Assembly (NCBI GenBank): GCA_026708005.1
Contig: JAPOVR010000044.1
Coordinates: 1-38,483 of the forward strand
Reading direction: 5' to 3'
Length of the DNA: 38,483 bases
Source of the DNA: Actinomycetes bacterium
Lineage (GTDB): Bacteria > Actinomycetota > Thermoleophilia > Gaiellales > Gaiellaceae
This document shows positions 26,448 through 33,769 of the stretch, piece by piece. Within the stretch, counting starts at the first letter, position 1, and every line of letters starts with the position of its first letter. Position numbers and translations under genes: made by a program. Under the pieces are notes generated by a model. It worked only from the letters and a program-made list of their open reading frames with translations. It was not told where the DNA came from and made no database searches.

Positions 26448-26610
26448 TGGTGACGCCTGGATCCCCCACCGGTGACGCTCACCCCACGTCCTGTGCCCAG
26501 GACCTCCGGAGAAACCCGTCAGCCGCCCAGCGCTGAGCCACCGGGAGAACCAACCCACCTACCCCGGCCGGCGCCGGTTGCCCCGTAAGTGCTGCTTTTT
26601 GCGGTTGGAC
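26448..26610. repeat. 163-bp perfect direct repeat, copy 1 (before amt)
   Basis: Identical to 28210-28372 (offset 1762 bp). Its left end carries two iterons on the minus strand (GCGTCACCGGTGGGGG, then GGCGTCACC), ending 21 bp before the amt ATG. Homology to the right-hand copy continues to about 26797 after an internal deletion. Confidence 0.92.
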
Positions 26611-26705
26611 GGCTGGAACATCTTGGATGGCGGGTTTCACAGGTGCGGGTCGCGCGCGCAGAGACCACAGGGGGACCAGCTAAATACCTGCAAAACACAG
26701 CAATA

Positions 26706-26797
26706 GCGTCACCGCCGGGGGATCCAGGCGTCACCGGTGGGGGAACCTGCACCGTCACAGTCTGGGGAGGTGGCTGCGTCACCGCCGAGGGTCAGGG
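26706..26797 (+). repeat. Short iteron array at the 3' end of rep
   Basis: Four units start at 26706, 26728, ~26750 and 26774, with the GCGTCACCGCCGGGGG, GCGTCACCGGTGGGGG and CGTCACAGTCTGGGG variants also found in the 28.6-28.9 kb array. The preceding sequence (ACCAGCTAAATACCTGCAAA) is also shared. The array runs into the last codons of the rep gene. Confidence 0.8.
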
Positions 26798-28138
26798 CAG
26801 CAGGGCTGCTTGTGGGCCGAGGAGGCGCCACCCGTTGCCGAACGGTTGCAGGTCGATCACGCCGTCCTCGGCTAGGCGGCCGAACGCCGCCAGCGCCCGC
26901 TGCCGCGACTGGCGATGCTCGGTGTACCCGGCCATCCGTGCTAGCTCGTCGACGGTGAAAGTCGGAACCATCTTCTCAATCCGTGGCTGACTGCCTAGAA
27001 CTCGTACGGGCTCGCCTTTGTGTGCCGTGTAGTCGAGCACCGCCACCGACGACAGGTAGGCGCGGTACAAGGCGGCACTCTCCCGTCCGTATTTGCAGAG
27101 CGTGTGCCAGTCGACGCGTGCGCCGCCTGCCGCCCCAGCCGGGATCAGGAACTGGAACGTGACGGACTCGTCGGGTCCGGTGGGCACCACGGGCACCAAG
27201 ACCAGGGACACACGGCCGGCGCCGCGGATATAGACGCGCAGGTTGTGGAGCTGATCTAGGGCGTCGGGGAACTGCTGCCAGCGGGACTTCTGGTTCTTCC
27301 ACCCGTCCGGATGCAGCCAGCGGATCACATCCCGGGCTGGCAACGTCAGCCAGCGTCCGTATCCGTCCCTGGCTGCGTAGGGAGCGTGCAGGATCGCCCC
27401 GACAAACAACCGGAGAGGCCACGGAGCGCCGCCGCCGCCGCCAGCGGCGAGCGACCGACCGCCTGCAGCGTCGAAGAGTTCGAGCAGCCACACCGGGCAG
27501 GCGTCGCCGTTGCGGCCGCCGAGGCCAAGAGGAAGCGCGAGCTGATCCCCCGGCTCGGGCTCGGAGTCGAACACGAGCAGCCGCTTGGTCTCGGCCTCGT
27601 CGGGCCGTGCTTTGTGGAACGCGGGCAGCATCGCGCCGCGCTTGACGTCGGCGGGCTCGACCGCCCCCTGCTGCGTGAACCACTCTTTCACAAGCGGCAC
27701 GACGGGGTGAGTGCTCGCTAGGGTCTCGCGGCCGGCGCCGGACAGCTCCCAAATGCGGTCCGCCGCCTGCAGCGCGGACCTGGCGTTCCTATCGAGCGCG
27801 ACCGCCGAGCTGCAGAGCCGGCGGCACTCGGCGCGCTCGACCGTTCCTTCAGACGCGTCCAGCGCCCCGATCAGCAGGCCGAGAACTAGGCGGGTGTACT
27901 CACGGGTGGCGTCTTCCCAGCCGGGGCCGATCGCGTCGGCGAGCTCATCGACTGTCGGCGCCGCTATGTCGTTGGCGAGCGCGAGCGAGTCGCGAACGGC
28001 GGCGGCGAGCTCGTCGAACAGCGACGCGGCCACGTTGACCACAACTTCGCCACGGACAACAGGCACAGGCCCGTTCACGGATGGGAGCTTCCCGTCGCTA
28101 ACTGCGCGGCCCTCGAACCACGACTGACCGAGCTGCAC
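26792..28138 (-). CDS. Probable iteron-type replication initiator (Rep)
   Basis: The protein has 448 residues from GTG 28138; no strong Shine-Dalgarno is seen and GTG 28078 is possible. I identify it mainly from context: direct 22-bp iterons lie on both sides, DnaA-box-like sites and an AT-richer patch lie upstream, and inverted iterons lie ~72 bp before the start, as in autoregulated rep genes. The middle part, WLTLPARDVIRWLHPDGW then RWQQFPDALDQLHNLRVYI, and the C-terminal FTVDELARMAGYTEHRQSRQ then ALAAFGRLAEDGVIDL fit winged-helix DNA-binding folds of plasmid Rep proteins. The N-terminal ~200 residues are helical and unrecognised. It should bind the iterons and open the origin. Confidence 0.65.
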   Translation of the reverse strand: MQLGQSWFEGRAVSDGKLPSVNGPVPVVRGEVVVNVAASLFDELAAAVRDSLALANDIAAPTVDELADAIGPGWEDATREYTRLVLGLLIGALDASEGTVERAECRRLCSSAVALDRNARSALQAADRIWELSGAGRETLASTHPVVPLVKEWFTQQGAVEPADVKRGAMLPAFHKARPDEAETKRLLVFDSEPEPGDQLALPLGLGGRNGDACPVWLLELFDAAGGRSLAAGGGGGAPWPLRLFVGAILHAPYAARDGYGRWLTLPARDVIRWLHPDGWKNQKSRWQQFPDALDQLHNLRVYIRGAGRVSLVLVPVVPTGPDESVTFQFLIPAGAAGGARVDWHTLCKYGRESAALYRAYLSSVAVLDYTAHKGEPVRVLGSQPRIEKMVPTFTVDELARMAGYTEHRQSRQRALAAFGRLAEDGVIDLQPFGNGWRLLGPQAALLP

Positions 28139-28209
28139 GGGGACAAGTATCCAGAGGCAGACGGATAGACCTCGTCGCCTGCAAGAGCGTTGCTGCTAAG
28201 AACACGGCT
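28139..28209 (-). other. rep leader
   Basis: Short upstream region between the rep start and the duplicated block. It has no strong Shine-Dalgarno, and promoter elements are not obvious. Confidence 0.35.
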
Positions 28210-28372
28210 TGGTGACGCCTGGATCCCCCACCGGTGACGCTCACCCCACGTCCTGTGCCCAGGACCTCCGGAGAAACCCGTCAGCCGCCCAGCGCTGAGC
28301 CACCGGGAGAACCAACCCACCTACCCCGGCCGGCGCCGGTTGCCCCGTAAGTGCTGCTTTTTGCGGTTGGAC
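28210..28372. repeat. 163-bp perfect direct repeat, copy 2 (before rep)
   Basis: Exact copy of 26448-26610. Two minus-strand iterons at its left end (28210-28241) face the rep gene. Rep dimers binding such inverted iterons repress rep in known iteron plasmids; here that is inference. Confidence 0.92.
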
Positions 28373-28400
28373 ACTTGTGGCGTGTTTGGTCTAACCGGGC

Positions 28401-28422
28401 GGTAGCGGCGACGCTACCTTTT
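28401..28422 (+). terminator. Intrinsic terminator within the origin region
   Basis: GGTAGCG and CGCTACC pair around a GCGA loop and are followed by TTTT. It would stop a rightward transcript coming from the rep leader, so an antisense RNA to the rep leader is conceivable. The element lies in the ~130 bp that are missing from the left copy. Confidence 0.6.
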
Positions 28423-28528
28423 GCTTCGCCTGGCTCTTGCGCTTGAACTTGGACGGCGTGTGTGCGCTTTCGGTTCTTGAGCTGACGGTTGCGTGGTAGC
28501 AGTTGGCCGGACCATCTTGGATAGCAAG

Positions 28529-28546
28529 TTCTCCACAGTTTCCACA
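28529..28546. promoter_or_regulatory. Two adjacent DnaA-box-like 9-mers
   Basis: TTCTCCACA and GTTTCCACA each differ by one base from the TTWTNCACA consensus and lie head to tail. They sit about 80 bp before the iterons. The AT-richer AAATACCTGCAAAACACAG lies between boxes and iterons, the usual order in an iteron origin. Confidence 0.55.
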
Positions 28547-28624
28547 GGTTCGAAGTCTCGCGCGCGCGCAGGGACCACAGGGACCACAGGGGGACCAGCT
28601 AAATACCTGCAAAACACAGCAATA

Positions 28625-28894
28625 GCGTCACCGCCGGGGGATCGAAGCGTCACCGCCGGGGGATCGAAGCGTCACCGCCGGGGGATTTGGGCGTCACCGC
28701 CGGGGGATCGAAGCGTCACCGCCGGGGGATCCAGGCGTCACCGCCGGGGGATCCTGCACCGTCACAGTCTGGGGAGGCGGCTGCGTCACCGCCGGGGGAT
28801 CGAAGCGTCACCGCCGGGGGATCCAGGCGTCACCGGTGGGGGAACCTGCACCGTCACAGTCTGGGGATCGAGGCGTCACAGTCTGGGGAGGTGA
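28625..28894 (+). repeat. Iteron array (probable origin of replication)
   Basis: About twelve units of 22-24 bp with core GCGTCACCGCCGGGGG. Starts lie at 28625, 28647, 28669, 28691, 28713, 28735, ~28759, 28783, 28805, 28827, ~28851 and 28873. Tails alternate (ATCGAA, ATTTGG, ATCCAG, ATCCTG), and some units carry the variant CGTCACAGTCTGGGG. The 22-bp period is two helical turns, so initiator molecules would bind on one DNA face. There are no spacers, which excludes a CRISPR array. Confidence 0.88.
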
Positions 28895-29044
28895 CTGCCA
28901 ACGGCGGCAGAACAGGGCAACAGGGCCGGCTGCGAGCCATGGATGCGCCACCCGTTGCTTGGCGTGTTCTGATGGCGTGTCTTTGTCCGAGCCGCTCTCT
29001 ATATGCTGGTTCACTGTATGACACTCAAGTTTGCTAATGGCGAC

Positions 29045-29072
29045 TTGCATAGGGAGGTAAAGCGTGTATAAT
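29045..29072 (+). promoter_or_regulatory. Promoter of the hsp20 gene
   Basis: TTGCAT (29045-29050), a 16-nt spacer and a consensus TATAAT (29067-29072). A dyad GTATAA/TTATAC (29066-29071 and 29078-29083) covers the -10 and start point and may bind a repressor. CAAGT/ACTTG halves flank the -35. No full HspR (HAIR) or CIRCE site is seen. Confidence 0.65.
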
Positions 29073-29120
29073 GGCTCTTATACCCGCTCTGTTGGCGGAC
29101 GGCAGGAGGAGGTGAGAGAG

Positions 29121-29588
29121 ATGGCGCAGCGGTTGGAACCCTTCAGTGAGCTACGCCAGTTGCAGGACACGGTGGACAGGATGTGGCGAAGAATCGGCAC
29201 AACCACCGGTGCCTCGAATGGCAGCCCTGAGATCGAGGCGTGGGCTGTTCCCTTGGACGTGGTTCAGAAGGGCGACTACATCGTGATCCGTGCCTCGATG
29301 CCCGGTGTCGCGCCCGATGACGTTCAGGTCTCGATCGAGGACAACGTCCTGACGATCAAGGGGCAGACGGCGGGCGAGCATCAGGACGAGGACGACACCT
29401 ACCTGATGCGCGAGCGTCGGACCGGTTCGTTTCACAGGGCGTTGCGGCTGCCGGACTCCGTTGACCCGGCCAAGGCAGAGCCCCGTTACGAGCACGGGGT
29501 GTTGACGATCACCGTCCCGAAAGCGGAGGAGAAGAAAGCGAGACAGCTGCAGGTACAGGTCGGGCCGGCGTCGATTGTCGAGGGTTGA
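29121..29588 (+). CDS. Hsp20/alpha-crystallin small heat-shock protein
   Basis: The protein has 155 residues. ATG 29121 is chosen for the GGAGGAGGTGAG Shine-Dalgarno just before it; the frame runs 19 codons further upstream through the promoter. The N-terminal arm (LEPFSELRQLQDTVDRMWRR) is typical. The alpha-crystallin domain (~45-140) shows VPLDVVQKGDYIVIRASMPG, VSIEDNVLTIKG and the conserved YEHGVLTITVPK. It acts as an ATP-independent holdase in the cytoplasm. Its own promoter precedes it and a perfect 19-bp hairpin follows, so transcription of the next gene probably depends on read-through or a separate promoter. Confidence 0.95.
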   Translation: MAQRLEPFSELRQLQDTVDRMWRRIGTTTGASNGSPEIEAWAVPLDVVQKGDYIVIRASMPGVAPDDVQVSIEDNVLTIKGQTAGEHQDEDDTYLMRERRTGSFHRALRLPDSVDPAKAEPRYEHGVLTITVPKAEEKKARQLQVQVGPASIVEG

Positions 29589-29613
29589 GCCGAAACCCGA
29601 GCCGGCCAGGAAC

Positions 29614-29656
29614 CCCTACAACCCGAGGGCGCCACTAGCGCCCTCGGGTTGTAGGG
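29614..29656 (+). terminator. Perfect 19-bp hairpin terminator after hsp20
   Basis: Arms at 29614-29632 and 29638-29656 (CCCTACAACCCGAGGGCGC and its exact complement) close a 5-nt loop, followed by TCTCTTGG. It is one of the strongest hairpins in the window. Confidence 0.85.
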
Positions 29657-29754
29657 TCTCTTGGTCCCGGGGCAGCCGGGCCGAACCACTCAGACCGCCC
29701 CTGCCCAGAGACGCAGAGGGCACCAAAGGGATCTTCAACCAAGGAGGAGGAGTG

Positions 29755-30324
29755 ATGCTTGACAAGGTCATCAACGAGGCGAAGAACACGGTCGTCGCGG
29801 CGATTAAGGGCAGCGAGGATGTGATTACGACGCTTCGTACCTCGGTGAAGAACGTGATCGTCGGGACGGTGAAGGACACCGGCGAGGTCGCATCCGCCGC
29901 GGTGGATGCCGTCTCTGACGTCGCCTCCGGGGCGATCCAGGGGGCCTCCGAGGTCGGCACCAGCACGATCGAGGCAGCCTCCTCAGTCGCCGCGAGCACG
30001 GTGCAGGGAGTCGGCGAGGTCGGCGGGAACGTCGTCGAGGCGACACAGAAGGCCGTCAGCGGCACGATCCTCGGCGCCAAGGAGGCCGGCACAGACCTCG
30101 GAGAGACCGCGGTCGCAGCAGTACAGGGAGCGACGAAGGCCGCCGGCGATCTCGGGGCCAACGTCAGCGACGCCACCAAGGCCGCCGTCGTCGGAGCCGT
30201 CGACGCAGCCAACGAGATCGGCGGCAAAGGCGGCCAGGCCATCAAAGACGCCCTCCGCGGCACCGCCGCCATCCCCCGCGAGATCGTCGACTCCGCACTC
30301 GGCAAAAACGACGAGAAAAAGTAG
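29755..30324 (+). CDS. Ala-rich repetitive helical protein (LEA- or phasin-like)
   Basis: The protein has 189 residues from ATG 29755, with AAGGAGGAGG upstream. After an N-terminal helix (LDKVINEAKNTVVAAIKGSE) it consists of imperfect ~11-residue amphipathic repeats rich in Ala, Val, Gly and Thr (for example ASAAVDAVSDVASGAIQGAS). There are no cysteines, no signal peptide and no membrane helix. Such 11-mer patterns occur in late-embryogenesis-abundant-like, apolipoprotein-like and phasin-like proteins that protect membranes or coat granules. Its position after hsp20 suggests a stress role. The family cannot be fixed from composition alone. Confidence 0.75.
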   Translation: MLDKVINEAKNTVVAAIKGSEDVITTLRTSVKNVIVGTVKDTGEVASAAVDAVSDVASGAIQGASEVGTSTIEAASSVAASTVQGVGEVGGNVVEATQKAVSGTILGAKEAGTDLGETAVAAVQGATKAAGDLGANVSDATKAAVVGAVDAANEIGGKGGQAIKDALRGTAAIPREIVDSALGKNDEKK

Positions 30325-30342
30325 CTCTGCTCGCTGGTCGAG

Positions 30343-31323
30343 ATGAAGCCAGACGCCAGGCTCACCATCAGCGCCCCGACTGGGCCTGCGGGCCGGCTTC
30401 CCGGTCGGCTGTCTAAGGAGGTCGCTGTCGCGCTGCAGGACGCTGTCGCTCCGAATACCCGCAAGACCTACGCCTCGGCGTGGCAGCGGTTCACCGCCTG
30501 GGCGGACGCCGAGGGTCTCCCTGCCCTGCCGGCGGCGCCGGCGACGGTAGCGGGCTACCTGGCCGCGCTCATGGGCGCCGGCCGCACCCTGGCCACCGCG
30601 AGACTACACCGGGCCGCGATCCTCAAAGCCCACGATCTTGTCGGTCACCCGCGCCCCGACGGCCCTGAGATCAGAACGCTGCTGCGCGGTCTCGATCGTC
30701 GCCACGGCAAACCGCAGAACCAGGCCTCTGGCCTGACCAGGGCAGGGCTCACCGCGATCCGCGCGACCGCACACCAGCCCCGTCCCGGCCGCGGCGGCAG
30801 CCTCGAGAGCACCGAGAAAGCCCGCCGGCGCGGCGATCTCGACATCGCCCTCGCCAGCGTGATGCGCGACGGGCTCCTACGAATCAGCGAGGCCGCTGAC
30901 CTCACCTGGGCGGACATCCAGCGCACCGAGAAAGGCGACGGCCGTGCTCGCATCTACCGGGCGAAGACCGCCAAACGAGCCGGCGAGCGCCAGCTCGTCT
31001 ACCTCGGCGCGCCAACCATGGCCGCGCTGGCCCGAATACGGCCGATCCCGCTTGATCCAGAGGCACTTGTCTTCGGGCTGCGGCCCAACCAGCTCGCAGT
31101 CCGGCTCAAGCAGGCCGCTCGCAGCGCAGGTCTTGAAGGCAACTACAGCGGCCACAGCCCCCGCGTCGGGATGGCTCAGGACCTCTTAGCCAACGGTGCT
31201 GAACTCCCCGCGATCATGCAGGCCGGCGGCTGGAAAACCAGCCGGATGGTCGCCCGTTACACGGAACGGCAAACCCTCGAGCGCGGCGCGGTCGCCCGCT
31301 ACTACGATCGACCGTCTGGTTAG
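30343..31323 (+). CDS. Tyrosine recombinase/integrase
   Basis: The protein has 326 residues from ATG 30343, close to the standard XerC/D size. The core-binding domain (~25-125) includes NTRKTYASAWQRFTAWADAE. The catalytic domain has the Arg in MRDGLLRISEAADLTW, the Lys in YRAKTAKR, the HxxR in YSGHSPRVGMAQ, the GGW tryptophan and the Tyr in VARYTERQ. All active-site residues are visible. It lies 18 bp after the helical-repeat gene in the same direction. Compared with the recombinase at 18229 it lacks the acidic N-terminal extension. The two probably act on different sites. Confidence 0.92.
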   Translation: MKPDARLTISAPTGPAGRLPGRLSKEVAVALQDAVAPNTRKTYASAWQRFTAWADAEGLPALPAAPATVAGYLAALMGAGRTLATARLHRAAILKAHDLVGHPRPDGPEIRTLLRGLDRRHGKPQNQASGLTRAGLTAIRATAHQPRPGRGGSLESTEKARRRGDLDIALASVMRDGLLRISEAADLTWADIQRTEKGDGRARIYRAKTAKRAGERQLVYLGAPTMAALARIRPIPLDPEALVFGLRPNQLAVRLKQAARSAGLEGNYSGHSPRVGMAQDLLANGAELPAIMQAGGWKTSRMVARYTERQTLERGAVARYYDRPSG

Positions 31324-31407
31324 ACGAGAGGCGCGTGGTTGAAGGGAAGAAGAAGGTTCTCGACCGCGCTACCAAGCCTCGCAAGAACAACAGGTAGATC
31401 AGCAACA

Positions 31408-31430
31408 GGACAAGGCTGCAAGCCTTGTCC
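31408..31430 (+). terminator. Perfect 10-bp hairpin upstream of the DUF1508 gene
   Basis: GGACAAGGCT and AGCCTTGTCC pair around GCA. It ends immediately before the AGGAAGGAG Shine-Dalgarno of the next gene. It could end the recombinase transcript or control access to the ribosome site. A 20-codon basic frame (GTG near 31334) lies just before it. Confidence 0.55.
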
Positions 31431-31444
31431 AGGAAGGAGACCCC

Positions 31445-31630
31445 ATGACATCCAGCTACGTGTTTGAGAGGTACCAGACTCACGACGGAGAATGGCGTTG
31501 GAGCCTCAACGCGCCGGACGGCAAAGCCGTCGCCGAGGCGGCGAAAGGCTACAAGACGCGGGAAGCCTGCGACAGGGTGATCGCAAAGATCAAGAAGGAG
31601 GCCCCGAGCGCTGAGAAAGCCAAGTCCTAG
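31445..31630 (+). CDS. DUF1508 (YegP-like) protein
   Basis: The protein has 61 residues from ATG 31445, with AAGGAG at ideal spacing. FERYQTHDGEWRWSLNAPDG, then AEAAKGYKTREACDRVIAKI, is one copy of the DUF1508/UPF0339 fold, a small beta-beta-beta-alpha module found singly or in tandem. The lysine-rich tail is common. Biochemical function is not established. It stands alone after the recombinase, behind a hairpin. Confidence 0.85.
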   Translation: MTSSYVFERYQTHDGEWRWSLNAPDGKAVAEAAKGYKTREACDRVIAKIKKEAPSAEKAKS

Positions 31631-31797
31631 AGGAGCACGGACACGGGCATCGGTAGGGCGCGCAGGCCGACATGGAGCTACAACCTGTCGATGCCCTGAC
31701 GCGTAGCGGACGAGCGCGGGCCCGTGCTCGAGCTGGCCGTGATCGCGTTACCGGAAGCTAACCGCGTGTGCGGGCCGCTAGGCTGCCGGGCGGCGTG

Positions 31798-32034
31798 ATG
31801 TTCGGCACGATGCTGCGTAGGCTGCGGTTGTACCTGTTTGGCTGCGACTGTTGCGGTGTGGCTGGCGAGCTGTGGCTGTGGTTGGCGTACAGGTGCAGGG
31901 ACTGTGGCGAGCCTTTGGAGACGCACGAGCGAGCGTGCGCGTATGAGCGGGCCTGCAGCGAGCGTGCGGAGCTGATCGAGCACGCTAGGCGGCTGGACGC
32001 TTCGCTGCGAGCGGCGAGGGGGCTGGGTGGCTAG
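31798..32034 (+). CDS. Small Cys-rich (zinc-ribbon-like) protein
   Basis: The protein has 78 residues from ATG 31798; GTG 31768 would add ten. The segment LYLFGCDCCG, then LAYRCRDCGE, provides two Cys pairs that could bind one zinc. A charged helix rich in Arg/Glu follows (AYERACSERAELIEHARRLD). No Shine-Dalgarno is strong. Codon use is plausible and the Cys spacing looks selected, but I do not recognise a family. Confidence 0.45.
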   Translation: MFGTMLRRLRLYLFGCDCCGVAGELWLWLAYRCRDCGEPLETHERACAYERACSERAELIEHARRLDASLRAARGLGG

Positions 32035-32108
32035 CGAGCCTGTGTACGACGTGGAGGTGGATGCGCTGGAGGGCGCGGTGTGCCGTTACCGGACGCTCAG
32101 CTACTGGC

Positions 32109-32282
32109 ATGACAACTTTCCAGGATGCTGTGCCCGACAACGCGACGGACGCGACGAAAAGGGTCGCGCGGGCCATAAGCGACTCCACGCCGGTAGAAGT
32201 CCAGGCTGCGGTCGCGGTCGCAGCTGAGCTGGCGGCTCTCCGTGCCGGTGGCTGCTGCCGCCCGCAGGACGAGTCGTCATAA
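32109..32282 (+). CDS. Possible small hypothetical protein
   Basis: The protein has 57 residues from ATG 32109 (TTFQDAVPDNATDATKRVAR, then VEVQAAVAVAAELAAL). It is Ala-rich and helical. A rival frame starting at GTG 32027, whose Met follows the previous stop closely, overlaps it. I cannot tell which, if either, is translated. Confidence 0.3.
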   Translation: MTTFQDAVPDNATDATKRVARAISDSTPVEVQAAVAVAAELAALRAGGCCRPQDESS

Positions 32283-32414
32283 CGACGGCTGACCGGCGGC
32301 GACGCCCCTCCGGGCGTCCCTCTCACCGCGCGGCCTTTAGACGACCGGCTTCCCCGCGCGGCCTGCTCGCAGGCGCTTAGACGCGATTCGCTAGCCGCAG
32401 CAGCTGGCGCGCAC

Positions 32415-32560
32415 TCACAGTCGCTTCCGCGACACCCGGTGGTAGGTGCCCACGATCCCGCGCTTCAACATCGACCAGAACCTCTCCACACCGCTGCTGG
32501 CCGCGATCCCGGCCACGTACCCGCCGGCCTCGCGGTTCACCAAATGGCGCAGACCAAGCC
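32415..32560 (-). pseudogene. IS1595/ISXO2-like transposase remnant (C-terminal end)
   Basis: The minus-strand translation HLVNREAGGYVAGIAA, then GVERFWSMLKRGIVGTYHRV, matches the end of the DDE domain of IS1595-family transposases, including the last acidic residue in VERFWSMLKRG. The upstream two thirds of the gene are absent, and the frame breaks after RKRL. It abuts the end of the L,D-transpeptidase gene, so an insertion followed by deletion is likely. Confidence 0.75.
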
Positions 32561-32566
32561 TGGAGG

Positions 32567-33568
32567 CTACGCCTCGATGACCCAGACCGGCGTGCCGGCA
32601 TCGACCTGTGAGAAAAGCCACTCCACCTCGGGGATGCTCATGCGTATGCATCCGTGGGAGGAGGCGGTGCCGAGCGAGTCAGGGTCTGGAGTGCCGTGGA
32701 TCCCGATCTGCGGGCTTGTGAGACCTATCCAGCGGGTGCCGAGAGGGTTGTCAGGCCCAGGCCCGACAGGCTCGAAGCCCTCAGCCCACTCCGAGTCAGG
32801 TGGAATCCAGGTCGGATCCACCAGCTTGGTTGCGATCGCGAACCGGCCAAGCGGTGTCGGATACTCGGGCAGGCCGACCGCGACGGTGAACCTTCGTGCG
32901 AGCCTCCCGTCCTTGTAGAACAACAGCTCCCTCAAGGCACGCTGAACCACTACTGTCGCCGGCGCCGTCGCACTCTCGACCATCCAGGCCTCGATGCGCT
33001 TATGCGTAAGCTCGACCGGCGCTCGATTGAACCCACGGAGCTTCACCAGAATCGCCGCCGCCGACGCGGCAACGTCAACGACAACACCCTCCCTCAATCC
33101 GGCAGCCGGCGGCCTGCTCCCGGTAAGCAGCACCTGCGGGTTCACCGCCGGCTGGCCGATGCTGACAGCGAGCGACCAGACATAGCTGTACACAAGCTGG
33201 TTCGCAGTTCCCACACCAAGAACGACTCTCTGCCCGGGATACGCGTAGAGCGCTTGCCTGACTGCGCTTCCCACCGCGGGCCTAGCGCCCAGCTGCGCAG
33301 GCCTTGCTTGCCAGCTCTGTCCCCCAAGCACCAGACGCAACGGGCGATCAAACGCCTCCCAAACAGCCGCCTCAGCCTCAGCGGCATCCATGCCACCAAC
33401 CAAGACCGGTCCGACCCTCACGCCTTCAGCGATGGGCAGAGAAGCCGCAACAGGAACCGCAACATTCGCGCCTCGCGCCTCAGCCGAGCCCAGCAAGGAT
33501 GACGCGAGAGCCACGGCAAGAGCAACAGCCCGCAGGCAGCCAGCCATCCGGGATCCGCTCGGCCTCAC
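32567..33568 (-). CDS. L,D-transpeptidase (YkuD domain)
   Basis: The protein has 333 residues from GTG 33568, which has GGAGGA about 9 nt upstream; ATG 33547 is less well supported. The signal peptide includes AVALAVALASSLLGSAEARG. Residues ~45-195 look like the peptidoglycan-binding domain often found with VanW and YkuD proteins (VGGMDAAEAEAAVWEAF). The catalytic domain ends with IGIHGT (His291) and SHGCIRM (His305, Cys307), the full active-site motif. It should form 3-3 cross-links or attach proteins in the cell wall outside the membrane. It is transcribed away from the lipoprotein gene at 33770. Confidence 0.94.
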   Translation of the reverse strand: MRPSGSRMAGCLRAVALAVALASSLLGSAEARGANVAVPVAASLPIAEGVRVGPVLVGGMDAAEAEAAVWEAFDRPLRLVLGGQSWQARPAQLGARPAVGSAVRQALYAYPGQRVVLGVGTANQLVYSYVWSLAVSIGQPAVNPQVLLTGSRPPAAGLREGVVVDVAASAAAILVKLRGFNRAPVELTHKRIEAWMVESATAPATVVVQRALRELLFYKDGRLARRFTVAVGLPEYPTPLGRFAIATKLVDPTWIPPDSEWAEGFEPVGPGPDNPLGTRWIGLTSPQIGIHGTPDPDSLGTASSHGCIRMSIPEVEWLFSQVDAGTPVWVIEA

Positions 33569-33658
33569 CGCGCAATTCCTCCAAACACTGCCGAGTTATT
33601 CGCGATGATGGCCTCCACTCCTAACGAAAGCCGCAGTCTCACTGATTACACAATGCCC

Positions 33659-33685
33659 AGCGTGCGCGCGTATAGCCCGCACGCT
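33659..33685. promoter_or_regulatory. Perfect 8-bp dyad in the divergent promoter region
   Basis: AGCGTGCG and CGCACGCT flank an 11-nt centre. It lies between the L,D-transpeptidase start and the preferred start of the lipoprotein, so it could control either gene. Confidence 0.4.
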
Positions 33686-33769
33686 GCTGTCGTGCAGGCC
33701 AGGCTAGATGTGCACCCTGATGGCATGGGTATCCAGCCCCGCGTCGTCTGTTTCCTTAGGCTTGCCGGG

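Noticed and set aside
26427-26558. Longer N-terminus for the ammonium transporter
   Set aside because: The extra codons fall in the 163-bp repeat, which also precedes rep in an unrelated context; they encode no signal or helix.
28391-28612. 73-codon minus-strand frame with several Cys
   Set aside because: It lies in the duplicated origin region, and its homologous left copy has the frame disrupted. It also overlaps the DnaA-like boxes.
28625-28894. CRISPR-like regular repeats
   Set aside because: Repeats of 22 bp are contiguous with no unique spacers, and no cas gene is present; iterons explain them.
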